Below are positions 52,001 through 63,756 of a DNA stretch of 64,000 nt, in pieces (positions within the stretch are counted from its first letter, which is position 1; the number at the start of each line of letters is the position of its first letter). A model generated the notes under the pieces. It did not search any database. It was given only the letters and a program-made list of their open reading frames with translations, and was not told the origin of the DNA. The translations under genes and the position numbers were made by a program. The DNA comes from Albula goreensis (Eukaryota > Chordata > Actinopteri > Albuliformes > Albulidae), in the NCBI GenBank assembly GCA_022829145.1, contig CM040763.1, forward strand, positions 3,447,842-3,511,841, read 5' to 3'.

Positions 52001-55000
52001 AGTTTGTTCAAACTAAAGTTTGGGAGATGCATTTTCAGCCAACCCCTCATTCAAATACCTATGTCTGTCCAATCCGGATTTCTCTGCAGGTATTGAATAA
52101 AAACATACCTTATCTCCCATCACACACCCTGCTTCCGGCATCCCTCCTACTCCCCATCTCCACCTTCATGTCTACCGCCTTTCTTTGGTTTTTCTCCTTC
52201 TCCTCTAGTGGTCCAGAGGGGGGTTCACCTCACTCAAAAATTGTGAGGTATGACGCTGCCCCCCTTGGACACCAAGCCCAGATCAAATGTCTGTACCTTT
52301 ATACAACTTGCCACATCACAATAAACTCTTTAGTGCATGTTGTCTAAAAATGTATTCTACTGAATTGTTTCTAAACGGATAGGTTGGTTTTACCCAACAT
52401 TCAGCGGCTCATTCACACAAGCGACTAACTGTTAACGTGCCACATTCATGAATTCCTCTGCTGAAACATGGTGGGTGGAAGACTTTTTGGAAATACTACC
52501 CCATTATTATTTTAAAAAATGTATTTTACTGTCAGTTCATGCTTACAAAAAAATGAGACTTCATGACACGCTGAGACTGGCAATTTTTTTGATCTGGGCT
52601 CAGTGTCAGAGACTTGAATAGGTATTCAAATCTTTACTATAACTGAGACATCTCTTGCACCTCTAATTTATGTCTCTCACTTCAGCACCAGAAATGTGAA
52701 TCAGGCACCTATTTTACAAATAAGACAGAAGGGTGTTTCCCACAGCAACGAAGTAAGTTACAGGATTAGCTACGAAGTATTTAAAACTGATCTGTATATG
52801 CCCAGGTTTTTATACAGCATTGGCTGCCAGCTGCATTGGTACATTTTGACTGCGGTTTGCATAACCCAGTGCATTCTATCTGGGTGAGCTAAATGCCAGT
52901 TACAGAATGTATTGATTAAGGGGAGGTTAGCGTTGGAGGGTACTTTGGGCTGAAGGTACTGCTGGTCATAGGGCCTGACTGAATGCTAATTCCAAAGTGG
53001 TGTGACCGTCCATCCAACTTGTCAGGATGGACTTCACAGATAAAGCAACACAACCAAATAAACTGAGTCAGCGGATGGCTCGATTGAAGCTTCTTGTTTT
53101 TATTTGGTTTGTGCTGCTGTAGACTGTATGTTCCTTCTCTGTTTTGTGCTTCTGCAGGCTATACTTGTGTGCGTATACAAGGGCTAATTAACGCTGGATC
53201 GGGAGATAGTGTCTGTAGAATTTAATTCCAGGCGAGCTCTGAAACACCTAATTTAACTTATCATCTTGATTAAACTAATTTAGTCTCCCTCCCTGACTTT
53301 GAGAATATTGCCAATCACTAAACTCACTGAACACTCAGCTACACCACTCTAAATACCGTTTGTAAGGCACAGCGTCACAAAGAATCGGTTTTGGTGATTT
53401 GTTTTTGTCTGATGCTTTAGCAGAACAACACAATGCCCCTACTGTACCTTTTGCGAGGCCAGTACATCTTTTCAGAGAAGGCAATGGTGGTGTGGAAAGC
53501 TATTTACTCAAATGTGTTTGTCTTAATGATGCACTTTCTTACACAGACAATCTTTAAGCACCTGCAAGCTTTAGGATGAAAGCCACATATCCACAAAATA
53601 AACAAGGATATTCAGACACCTCTTGACTAAAAATGAGACATATTCAAATCTTTAAAATATACATCTCTGTGTGCCTTTGGTGTCAGATTTAAATGCTGCT
53701 CTAAAGTATTTTACAAAGAATCTTCTCTTTTTGTCTGATGGTTAAAAACACTTTGGTATAAGGTTGGTATCCGAGCCCCAGAAAGGAAAAGCAAAACAAA
53801 AACTATTTTGACTGACTTGTTATTACTGATAATGAATGCAGCCATAACAAATAAGCAGAACATCAAAATCCTATTGGTTTCGCCTCTTCCCTCCATACAC
53901 TGCAGAGAATCTGCTCTCTACTGTTGCCCACTCATTGAACGCAATGTAATATTTAATAAGAAATCCAAGCATGCTGAAAAACTATGTTTGCGATGGATTA
54001 CAGAACATAGTATTTTGAATCCTGCTTTGAATTTCATCAGACACAACATTGACGGGCTGGTGGGAATGAGATTTAATTACGGAAAACACAGCTTGTGAAA
54101 GAGAGTTCAGCTGAGGACTGCGCCCGGCTCCATCCGGGCTTGGGATCTCAGGTCTCTCATGAGCAGCCTGTAATTTAAATAAGGAATTACAAATGTAACG
54201 TGATATTCTAATCATACTTGACTCGGGAAATTTGGAGGTGCACTCACTGCTTAGTATCAGGGACTCATACCCATCGGATGGTGAGACAAGAAACAGATAG
54301 TATGTATTTTTGTTTGATTGGGCTGGGGGTTTTATGTGGGTGGGGGCAGTGGTGCTGGTTACTTTAGTTTCAGTCTTGCACATACATGCATGTACAAATG
54401 ATGCCATTTTTTTACATCAATCACATTTATAATGCTTGTTGTAATTAACAGATTTATGAATGACAACATGATACAGGGTCTAAACGCTTGATATTCACAT
54501 GTTCGCGATTTGACCTTCTGTGGGCAGAACCTGTTAATGTTTTTTTGAATAAAGGGGCAACTTAAGTTGTGTTTTCAGCAATTTATCCTGTGAGAAAAAG
54601 CTAATGTACCGATTTCCTGAAAGAGAGTAATTGCTGATCCCTGATTGTAGTTGGCGTTTTTGTTGCAGATAAGATCTCGTCTGTCGGGCACAATGATATA
54701 CTCTTCAGCATAAAGGAACGCTGTTGGTCAGGCACTGTTAATGATTCGTCTGTGAAACTCTTTGCTCACAGTACTGCTTTCCCGGAACTCAGCAAAACTG
54801 AAGCAGCACTTTTCCGAAGCCTTTGTCGCAGAAACCCCTGACAAAGATGTGCAGCAAAGACTATATCCTCTCATAGCCATTCGGGCTCATAATGTCATAC
54901 CGCGAGAGGTGCCTGCTTAGATATGTTCAAAGACAGCGCTGCTGGAGAGATATCTGCATATTTCACTTGCCAGCCATATATCTGCATGTGCGTAGTCAGG

Positions 55001-58000
55001 GCTTTGTCATGAAGCATATTATAAAACCATAACTATGTATATTACTGGTTACCCAATAGGACCAGTGATAATCCCCCCATACGCCATCGCTAAGTCTTTA
55101 TTAAATTCATTTTCTTCACTTTTCACCTGATTTAAACACTTCAGATATCGGATTTTCTCCATAAATCAACAGACAGGATAAAACAACAGGAACAAAAAAC
55201 AGAGCACCGACACAACTGCTGAAGCACAAGCCGTGGTACGAGCCGTGATGGGATGTTACCTGCTTTTCAGATGCTGAATGCTTCCCAGGCATTTGAACTG
55301 CCCGTTCACCATGATGGCCATCCGGGTGCAGAGCGCCTCACACTCCTCCATACTGCAGGGAACGAAGCAGAAGGGAGAAAAGAGAGGTTACGTCACGCGG
55401 CCGGATGCGACGGTCGGACACCGCCACGTCAGGGACACGGCATCTTTGATAACACTTTGATGAGAGCCTCAGACTGTGGTTAATGAATGGCCGACAGAGC
55501 TGAGACCTCACCTTTCGCTTCTGCTATTCAGCCCACTCCCCGTGACTCATAGCTCATGCTTGAACCAGTCAATGCACTGATTCCCATCCTAGCCTACTAC
55601 CTCTTACACCTGCCTCTTACAGTTGATCTGATATAATAGTTATAAAATAACAGTCACAGGCTGAGAGTGGGCAGGTTTATTGCTTTTAACTACATTTCCT
55701 TTGCCAGGTCTTATATATCCTGCCTGCTAAGAAAACAGTGTAGCCTTAGGAGAGGCACTTCCTGTCCTCACTGCCAAGGTGGTCCAAAGTGAAATGCTGA
55801 GAGTAATAATTCCCCTAAAGAGAAATAATTCTCGCGCCCAGTTTTGTTACTCTGAGCCACAGAGCCTTTCATTGCCACTGCTCTGCAGGTACCACTGTCA
55901 TGGCAGCAGTGCATTGTGGGACAGCTCCCATGTGGCGAGGATGGAGTGAGCACGGGGCTGCTTCCTCTCACTCGTTGCAGTGGCATAGTGGTCAGCGCGA
56001 GAGTTCTGAGGAGAAGAAAAATTGGATTGTAACATCCCCCGCCACAAAGCCAGAGACGATTAAAACTCCAAGAGCCAGGTGAGGCAGAGAGGAGCGGAGG
56101 AGAGGGAGAGAGTGCGCATACCACTGCAGGCACAGCCTGTGAGTCAGCGTGGAGCCAATCTCTCTAAAGGATTAGACAGCGTCTGAGCAGAACTACTTCT
56201 GGTTGAGGGGGAAACTCTTCCCACCGCACAGATAAGAATGTGTGCTGTATTCTAATTCAAGCTTAACATGATACTGATTCTCTGCGAAAAGAGTGAAATT
56301 ACCCCACGAAGCAAATATTCACACCCCAGCTATGTGGGAACAGTCACAGCAGGCGGTGTGCTTTTTACGGTGACTGTAGCATGCTTTCTGTTGTACCACT
56401 TCACCACTTTGAGACTATCTTTCAGTTTCCAGGATTAATGCAACACTGATCCATAAAGTCACCACACAATTAAATGCAAATGTTTTTTTGAAAAAAAAAA
56501 AAAAATTCAAAGTCCAAAATTAATATGCCAAAATATGTCTTTGAAATGAAAAAACAGATTCACATATATTTATGTCAAAGTTATTTAAGTGGATTTAATG
56601 TTGATTTAATACAGGTCTGCAGGATGTATAATTCATCGTCAAGTAATGCAGAGTTCTGTGAATTCACCAAGAACTAGTACGTGAATAATTATATATGAAT
56701 ATAATAATTATATATGAATACAGCTGAAAATATAATCGTTCATACTATGTTATGCATTGTCTAGAAGAGACATACCAATATCACCTGCAGCTCAGATGAA
56801 CCTGCTAAAAGGAATAAAATAATACAAATAATTTCACAACTACCAAATTAGGGCTGAAATGAATCAGTGCTTTGGCTCACCCAGATGTAATTAAACATCG
56901 AGTGCACACTGAAATATTAATTAGAAAGATGTTTGCTTGAACTTATAGTAACCTCATCAATCTCCCTGAAAATCTGCATTTACAAACACAGGTGGGGATT
57001 TTACAGAGAGCCATTAGAAGCTGCAAATTACTTCATGTCTCTTGAAAAACTGTGTTCACTCTCATTCTAAGGTTAGTCGGGAGGTTTTGCTAAAATTAAT
57101 TATGTAAATGAAGAGAGACACGCTATCGACCTAGCTGGGGTAGAAATATATGATTCTGCTGTATATCTGGATTGTGCAATCACTAGCTTAGAAAACACAT
57201 TTTGATAAATAGAGAAAACACTCTGAAAACATCAAAAATTAAATGTAAGGATCCTAACAGCAAGTTAAAAACCAAAAATAGAACAGCACTATTACCAACA
57301 GCATATGGGATAAAGCACATTGAACATAGTTGAGGTGGCTATTGTTTTTCATTATATGTTTTCATTTCAATTCTTGTGCAGATCCAGAATGTTGTGTGTA
57401 TGAACTTCTGAATAATTCTGAAGAATAACTGCAGTGGAGAACCTGAGAAACTCCCTAGAACCCCATTCTAAACTAAATCTACATTCTTTCTAGCACCTTT
57501 AAAGGTTTCTCATTTGTCCTGCTGGGGGAACCCTTAAAGGTTCATCTTAGATACAGATATCTTTAAGGGGTTCTTTATATAACCCTCAGAATAAGATTCT
57601 ACAGAGAACCTGCGAGTGAAATCCATATCAAAGAAGAACCTTTAAGGGTTCCTCCAGCAGGACGAGCGAAGAACCCTTTAGGAACCTTTTTTTCTAAGAG
57701 TGTGGGGTTCCGTTACTGTGGATTGTAACTGGCAGTGATGCTAGAGAACCGCTTCTGACAGACAAACAGAGGGGCTGATGGGAAGAAACAGTAGTCATGC
57801 CTGGTATGAGGTTTCATGAACCCTTTCAGGGTGGAGCTACACTCAGCTGTCACTTGATTTGTTAAACCTGCCAATTTTTTTTTTTCTGAAAATCCAGTAA
57901 GGACATTGGTTCAAATCACTGAGTCACTGCCACTGTATGGTATCTCCTCCTATTTTGGTTCAATCAACACACTCCCCATCACTAATTTTGTCCCTGTCGG

Positions 58001-61000
58001 TGGGGTTCGTTTACATGAGGTGCAAAAGGGATGGCCATTTACTTGATGTGTTTTTATTTTGTTTGAAGGATTTTAAGGTATCTATACTGGTGAGGATTTC
58101 CGTTTTTGAGACATACTTTATCACTGATAGTTATGTGTGATTGCTGCATACTGATCAGCATTGGGTTTGTAGCACTGCGTAAGGATATTATTATGTGTGT
58201 TAATTAGAAATGACATGAACCGAAAGCCCGATGTGTTTTTCAACAGATTGTTTCCTAGGAGATACAGCTGGCTGATACTCTGTGAGCAATCCGGGAATCG
58301 TAAACATTTTTGTTTACCGGGGAGTTCTCCTTCGAGTTTTACCTCTGCGACTCTTACTGCCGCGAGATTTAATGCACAAAGCCCTCTGTAACAGAGTAAA
58401 ACCTGCATATATTCCTTTCTCTGATGCAGAACCGCAGCTCCTCGGGCCCCATAATAAACCGCATATCCTCCAGCACAATGCAACACATTATTTTATTGTG
58501 CCCTAGATGTTACTGTAGCTGTAGCGGCCTGGCTAACTGTTTGGATATGTCAATTTTGTGGTTTTCTGGGTAATGGTGTAATGCCGGATAATTTACCCAC
58601 GGTTTATATAAAATGTTTAAATTGGATGAACTACAGCAAAATCAATTTTACAGATAACAGGAAAAGATTGAATTCTGCAACAAGTTCTATACAAATAACT
58701 AGCTATAAAGAAAAAAAAAAACACAAAAATAGAACACGAAAATAGATTTGTCCTATGACAAGAAAAAAAAATCTGAAAGAGCATTGTCAGTGAACACTTT
58801 TGTTTAGTAAAATGTGATCCTCCGAGAGTGTTAACACTGATTGAAACACGTGGGCCCCCAGTTACACAGGAACAATTAAGCACATGCATGTGCCATCTTT
58901 CACAATGATTTGAAATGTAAGCTGAAACAGAGCTTGCTGTATTAGTTTTAAACTGAATACAGAGCCTTTGACTCATCTACAGCCAGCACACAGAAGAGCG
59001 CTGCTGAGTGGACTCAATTAGCCTATTTTCTCCACAAACAAGCCCCCCACATTCACCCTCAACAAATAAACCCAATTCTGTCTGGCTCATCAAATGAAAG
59101 GTAATGACCAGTAGGTTTACTTTGGTTGTGTGAAGCACCCTGTGCTCATGTAAAGTAAGTGAAATAACAGGTATCGTCCACTGCTGAAAAACACCCCTTT
59201 GCCAACCTCTGCATGCAGTAAATTGAAGCAAATGCACGTTTGCAAGAGCACAAACAAGTCGCAGTGATGAGAATGAATACAAAGAGACTGGATATTCCAC
59301 ATAGAAATAAAATAGGAGTTAAAAAAAAGAATAAAATAAATCTCAGAAGAGCTGTTGACTTGATGGATCGCAGAGCTGATCATTTTATTCGATTTATTCT
59401 ATTAGAGGTATCTGAGGGATCGTTTTTCTGATCTCTTGTGAGAACATCTGAATTTCTGTTCCTTGGCAGTGTATTTTTGTGTGGGCTGTAACCACACTGA
59501 CAGCTGGTCAGCTACTTCACATGTTTTTGACAGTATGATCTATCTAAATAACAGTGTATCTGAACACACATTCTGAGACAAACATTGTGCTTTTTTCATT
59601 TTGTCACAGCGGTTCAGAAAATTGCACGCTACTGTCAAAATAAACACACGGCTTCATCAACTGTGCAAAAATACATCACAAAATACAATGCCCTTCAATC
59701 CAATTAACACATTTCATTATTAATACTCATCGTTATTTAAAATACAGGTACTTTGTTAAAGAGTATAACTGTCTTCTATTTAACTTAAGGTTATATTTTG
59801 CTTCCATCTTACAGGTAAAGAAAAAGTGAAAAAAAGAAAATAAAAACATCTCCTCGACAGCATTTGTCCAAACCTTTAATGTATGAACTCATGATTTACA
59901 CAGCCGTATCAGGACTGGTTCTCAGGTAAAAAGGTAGAAATGAGGGCTGACCTGTGTGACGTCAGAATGATGGAACGGCCCTCCTTAATCACGCTCAGAA
60001 TGCAGTCCCACAGGAAACGCCGCGCTTTGGGGTCCATTCCGGTCGTGGGCTCGTCCTGTAGGAACACCAGAACCCTCTGCTGAACACAGCCAGATATGAG
60101 AGCTTCTCCAAAATCCTCTCACAAACCCCCCCCCCCCAAAGTTCATTCTCCACACTTGGCAATTAAAAAAGACCGTGGATGAAGACTCTGGGACTCTGGG
60201 ACTGACATCAGAGGCAAAACTCTCTGAAAACGCTCCAGTGTTTTTTGTCCGCTTTTTTTTCCTGGGTTTCTTTCTGAGGCTACAGCGGTTTTTTCCGGAA
60301 GCGCAGCTGAGGAGCGGTGCCGCTCTCTGGGTCCAAATGAAGGTGGCGTGGGGGCCTTATTTTTGGAGCAGGTCAAATCGAGTCCCAGAGGAATGAGCAC
60401 ACACACGCTTATTCAAAGGGCGTTCAGCCCGAGTGCGATTACAGTGAAGAACCCGGCAGGGCTGTACCCCTTTTCCACATTCATTTAAACTCTGTTAGAG
60501 CTTCCTGTTAGAGTACGGCAGGCAGGCTTGTCGGAGGATTTGCATCATGTTGCAGTCAGTGCCACGGTATAAGGCCAGAATGTTGATGCCTCAAGGAAAC
60601 AATTACGGACTTAGGTAACCTGCATGCGGCTGGGCCCCATCTTTTCTCCTCAGCCGTTCCTCTGGCTATAGATGGATAATTTAGAGGGTTATAACTGAAC
60701 CGTCAAGCACACTGACTCATGAAAAGTTATAGATGTTATCGGATGTGTTAAGCGACCATGCTAAACAGCCTGTAAGAGGATTTTAAATTGAACCCCCAAA
60801 ATTCTGCCACTCTAATACTTAGCAACAGCCAGGGATCATGTGCAGCCTCTGAAATCGGTGTGATGTATGGTCACAGGGAGGTTTAACCTTGATCACACAA
60901 CGCTGTAGACCACAGTAATGTGATTTATACCGGCTCCCTTTGCTGCCTCCTTTACATTCACACTCACCTGAGAAAAGTCCTGAAATCCGCCAAACCGTGA

Positions 61001-62051
61001 CCTTTAAAACTCATTTTCTGTCTTTGCTTAAAATTCTTCATTTGTTCCATGGAGAAAAAAAAATCAATGTGGGAATCCATGTTCCCAGGGTTACACTTTA
61101 GTGTGATTTACTAGGAATGCGTAACTTACTACCCAATTCAGACTCAGGACCGCATAATACACATGGAGTCCAATGAAGCTTTGAAGGTGAATTTGGAGTT
61201 GAATTCCTAAGAGCAAAATATATTGATGGATCACTACGAGATGGGTGCTACATTTTCTCACTAATGTTGGAGGGTCAGACCCATAGAACCAATGCCGGTT
61301 TTTAAGACTGATAAGAATGTGCAATAATTGAACTAACTCCTTTAAATTTCTCTTTTGAAATGTGAGTCCCCTATGCTTCATTTTTTATTCTTTTTTTTTA
61401 AATTTTGTCTCCTTTTGTGTCCTCTGTCTGTAACTATGTGTTTTTATTTATGCTGCTGCCTGTCTTGGTCAGGTCTCCCTTGAAAAAGAGATCCTTAATC
61501 TCAATGGGACTTTTCCTAAATAAAGGTTAAATAAAAAAGTAAAAAAATGAATCTCACTAAGAAGACCACAGGGGGACAGCCAATCAGAGCCATGGCAGTA
61601 GAGAGCTTGCGCTTGTTCCCTCCGCTGTAGGTTCCAGCTGACTTGTTGGAATACTTCACCAAACCCAGCTTGCGAATGCCCCACTCTGCCACCTGAAAAA
61701 AAAAAAATAAAATAAAAATAAAAAACTCTGCAGTTTAATAATGAGGACATTCAGCCCATCTAGGCTTGCCATTTACCTTCAGTCCACAGAGCATCCAGCG
61801 CTGCGCCCATGATGCTCCCTACGGGTCTCTGCCTTCAGTAAATAACCCAGCGAGCTGCTCCGCAGATTGACAACTCTCTTTCAGATAAAATACTGCCTGG
61901 TATATATGCTGGATTTACCTTCATCTAATTGAAACCTATGGCCCCCTTTCCCAACTGACAGATCTTAAAATGAATGATTTCCTTATACACCTTGCTGTAT
62001 AATGGATGGGGTTGGGAATACCATATGTCAGGGTATTGCTGATTGCTGATA

Positions 62052-62114
<63 letters not shown>

Positions 62115-63756
62115 TAATATGCATGTTAAGCAGGAGCATGCATTGACAGTATTTACAACAGAATGTTGTGCATTTCACATGATCACATAAGGTCCATTGA
62201 CTGTGCAATGAGCATTCAAAGCGAGTTTGTTTACTAGCTGGTCCGTTAATCCGAAACACTAACATTGCTAACATCCTTGATTGTTTGTTTTTTCCATGTT
62301 GCAAAATTATCATGCTGATGCCAGTGTTGTAGTCCACACAGTTACTGTAATTCAACTGAAAAAAAAAAAAAAAAGCAAACATATTACTATATAGCCCGGT
62401 GATTTTTAAGGTCAGGATGATGATGCAAAAATCTGGTACCACCCAACCCAAGCCCGACTAGTGCTAGCGCAGTGCCGTAAAGTAAACCACCCAAGAAGCT
62501 CCTTTGTGGCTGTGATGTTCACAGAGATGGAGAAGGGGTCTCATCTGACTATGGCTGGAACAGACAAGGGGCTTTATTCTGCTGAGGACTGGGATCAAAC
62601 AGCAGCACACACACTAAGTCAGAGGCTATGGGCTGGTTGCCACGGGTTCCCTCCTTTTGATCTTAGTGCTCCTGCAGGGGATGCGGAGACACAGAGAGCC
62701 CAGACAGAATAAAATAAACAGGACTCTCATAGTCTACTGCGCCCAACAGCTGCTCACCCAGGTAACCCTTAATGAGTCTCCTAAAAGGAAGAGGAAAACG
62801 ACAACTGGCACTCTCTAACTTCACTTCTCTCCTCCCTCTGACCGTTTAACCTTGTGGATCCTGAGAATTATTTCTCTTGTTGGGGTGCATGTTGATAAAA
62901 ACGGGGCAACTTGTGAGCTTGGGAGAATTCGGGCTGGTCTGAACTGTGTAGGTGACTTTGAGGCTGACTCATGTCCATACCTAAGAGAGTGAAGACGCAG
63001 CGTTGTTTGCTCTGCTTTGGCTGCAGTGCTGATGCGTTTCATGCTTTCAAATGAAATGTCTCAATTGTTTACTTACACAGTGACTATACAGCATTATTGT
63101 ATTCGGCCAAAGAAGAAGCAACCGCCTTCTCCATGGAATTTAATTATTGATTATACAACTTCATTAATCCTGCTGTAGTCTGGATGCTGTTACAGTAATT
63201 GCATTACTCCGGATTATCCTAAATCCAGCAATTTGGGGCTTTTTCTTCACTTTCATAAATAAATTTCAGCAAGCGTTATTTTTTTACTGTTCTTAGGAAC
63301 TTAGGAAAGTTATTTTTCCCATTAAATTCCCTAACCCCCAAAACTGGATTGTAACACAAGTGATTAAAAGTTAGTCCCGATTATACATTTCGGTCTGAAG
63401 TAAAGGAAAGCATGAAAAGAAAGGACTGAATCACCCTCGACAGACAAGCTGCTGAGCATGTAGGGTAATGTGGGCATGTAGAACCCCTTCTGGCAGTCAT
63501 TCATTCTCGTTTTAGGGACACAATGTAGATATGTATGGCCTACCTTGATGTTTTTCAGGTGGGTGCTACTCAGGGACTTAAAGAAACATACCCGCGACCG
63601 AAAAGGGAACTTACTATCTTGACCTCGTTCTCTGGCACCCCGCGGAGACGGGCATAGAACTCCAGGTGTTCCCGTCCGGTCAGAAGTTCATCGATGGCAT
63701 CAAACTGGGGACAGTAGCCCATGTTCTGGTGAACGTCCCTCATTTGTGTGCGTATG
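35282..63756 (-). CDS. ABCA1/ABCA4/ABCA7-type ABC transporter, last six exons (NBD2 to stop)
   Basis: The CDS is the complement of join(35282-35416, 38725-38968, 55260-55352, 59952-60055, 61558-61692, 63615-63756), 853 nt ending in TAA. It gives 283 residues plus a split Ser, with GT-AG introns and consistent phases. Visible elements of the second nucleotide-binding domain, in order, are Q-loop [11 protein letters not shown] signature [11 protein letters not shown], Walker B PPVVFLDEP, D-loop TTGMD and H-loop TSHS. The C-terminal regulatory region with VFVNFA follows. Walker A must lie beyond 63757. Family members are full-length two-NBD transporters of about 2,200 residues that export phospholipid or cholesterol (ABCA1, ABCA7) or retinoid-PE (ABCA4). 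Core residues look most ABCA1-like, but [13 protein letters not shown] recalls ABCA4, and the end (TVTV) matches none of the human members. The paralogue is therefore left open. Confidence 0.94.
36862..37077. repeat. large inverted repeat, about 92-bp arms
   Basis: The left arm (36862-36953, starting GTCTTCATAAGGTCCTTTAA) and the right arm (36986-37077, ending TTAAAGGACCTTATGAAGAC) are imperfect reverse complements around a 32-nt loop. It lies in the last ABCA intron. It may be a MITE or an inverted duplication. Confidence 0.85.
38725..38968 (-). CDS. ABCA gene exon (C-terminal regulatory region)
   Basis: A 244-nt exon after CCCTTAG, with donor GTAACA on the minus strand. It completes a split Arg codon, then encodes [29 protein letters not shown] and [13 protein letters not shown]. 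These align to the region after NBD2 in ABCA1 ([34 protein letters not shown]). Confidence 0.95.
41127..41214. repeat. (CA)n microsatellite
   Basis: A pure CA tract of about 88 bp in the long ABCA intron. Confidence 0.97.
41803..42000 (-). mobile_element. SINE-A copy, degenerate
   Basis: It begins ACATTACATGAAGGCATTTA and continues GCAGACACTC, followed by GCTGGATATATACTGAAG and ACCTTGCTCATAGGTACAAC, the usual body of this family. The right end is unclear and abuts the TATAC repeat. Confidence 0.65.
41989..42017. repeat. (TATAC)n microsatellite
   Basis: About five to six TATAC pentamers directly after the SINE-A copy that starts near 41803. Confidence 0.9.
45377..45404. repeat. short (GT)n followed by a G run
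   Basis: A GT tract of about 22 bp followed by a G run, in the long ABCA intron. Confidence 0.85.
46197..46223. other. perfect 11-bp hairpin
   Basis: TACCTTGTTGT and ACAACAAGGTA are exact reverse complements separated by GACGT, so the loop boundary reads TGACGTAC, a CRE-like sequence. Confidence 0.8.
48045..48235 (+). mobile_element. SINE-A-related copy with tRNA-like head
   Basis: It starts GGTAAATGACTGGGACCCC, then GGTTGGTGGCTCAAGC (a decayed B box), TTGAGCAAGGCCCTTAACCC, and the tail GTAAGTCGCTCTGGATAAAA followed by GCGTCAGCTAAATG and a TAATG repeat. Orientation is plus. It is the best-preserved head-to-tail copy in the window. Confidence 0.78.
48994..49083. repeat. (AG)n microsatellite
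   Basis: A purine-only AG tract of about 90 bp in the long ABCA intron, with a weaker AG-rich stretch at 49212-49262. Confidence 0.96.
50270..50570 (+). mobile_element. SINE-B copy
   Basis: The sequence contains CCCAGAGCGGTGACAAGGGC, CTTCAGACGAGATGTTAAGC, CGAGGACC, AGTCATTAACCATCCTATGG and GTCAAATTCCC. This is the conserved order of a teleost SINE body also seen at 3440-3650. Exact ends are uncertain. Confidence 0.7.
55260..55352 (-). CDS. ABCA gene exon (after the H-loop)
   Basis: A 93-nt exon with acceptor CCTGCAG and donor GTAACA. It completes the Ser codon of SHS and encodes [17 protein letters not shown] then [13 protein letters not shown]. The MEECEALC motif is typical of the ABCA subfamily. 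The intron to the next exon downstream is 16.3 kb, the longest in the window. Confidence 0.96.
57481..57703. mobile_element. palindromic MITE
   Basis: The left arm (ACATTCTTTCTAGCACC, GTCCTGCTGGGGGAACCC, TTAAAGGTTC) is mirrored by the right arm (GAACCTTTAAGGGTTCCTCC, AGCAGGAC, GAACCCTTTAGGAACC, CTAAGAGTGT). Ends resembling ACACTCTTAGAAA are common in teleost non-autonomous DNA transposons. No clear target duplication was seen. Confidence 0.72.
59952..60055 (-). CDS. ABCA gene exon (D-loop and H-loop)
   Basis: A 104-nt exon after TTCCTACAG with donor GTCAGC. It encodes [18 protein letters not shown] then [16 protein letters not shown]. It carries the catalytic acidic residue of Walker B (the E in DEP), the D-loop and the H-loop His. 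It ends two bases into the Ser codon. Confidence 0.96.
61558..61692 (-). CDS. ABCA gene exon (ABC signature and Walker B)
   Basis: A 135-nt, 45-codon exon, phase 0 at both ends, with acceptor TTTTTTCAG and donor GTGAGA. It encodes [20 protein letters not shown], the signature [18 protein letters not shown] and the Walker B strand CPPVVFL. This is the canonical ABCA NBD2 signature. Confidence 0.96.
62045..62114. repeat. TA/CA microsatellite
   Basis: TA tracts flanking a short CA core. Confidence 0.94.
63615..63756 (-). CDS. ABCA gene exon (Q-loop)
   Basis: A 142-nt exon after GTTGACAG with donor GTAAGT. It completes a split codon and encodes [20 protein letters not shown], then [20 protein letters not shown], then [19 protein letters not shown] is the Q-loop region of NBD2. 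It is the most 5' exon of this gene in the window; Walker A is expected in the next exon, beyond 64000. Confidence 0.95.

Larger units (their letters stand above)
38969..55259 (-). other. 16.3-kb ABCA intron
   Basis: Non-coding. It contains a CA repeat at 41127-41214, a SINE-A copy near 41803-42000, a TATAC repeat at 41989-42017, a GT repeat near 45377, a hairpin at 46197-46223, a SINE-A copy at about 48045-48235, an AG repeat at 48994-49083 and a SINE-B copy at about 50270-50570. No nested gene was recognised. Confidence 0.7.
55353..63614 (-). other. three ABCA introns (55353-59951, 60056-61557 and 61693-63614)
   Basis: Non-coding apart from the listed exons. They contain a palindromic MITE at 57481-57703, a C tract near 60127 and a TA/CA microsatellite at 62045-62114. 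Nothing else was recognised. Confidence 0.7.
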
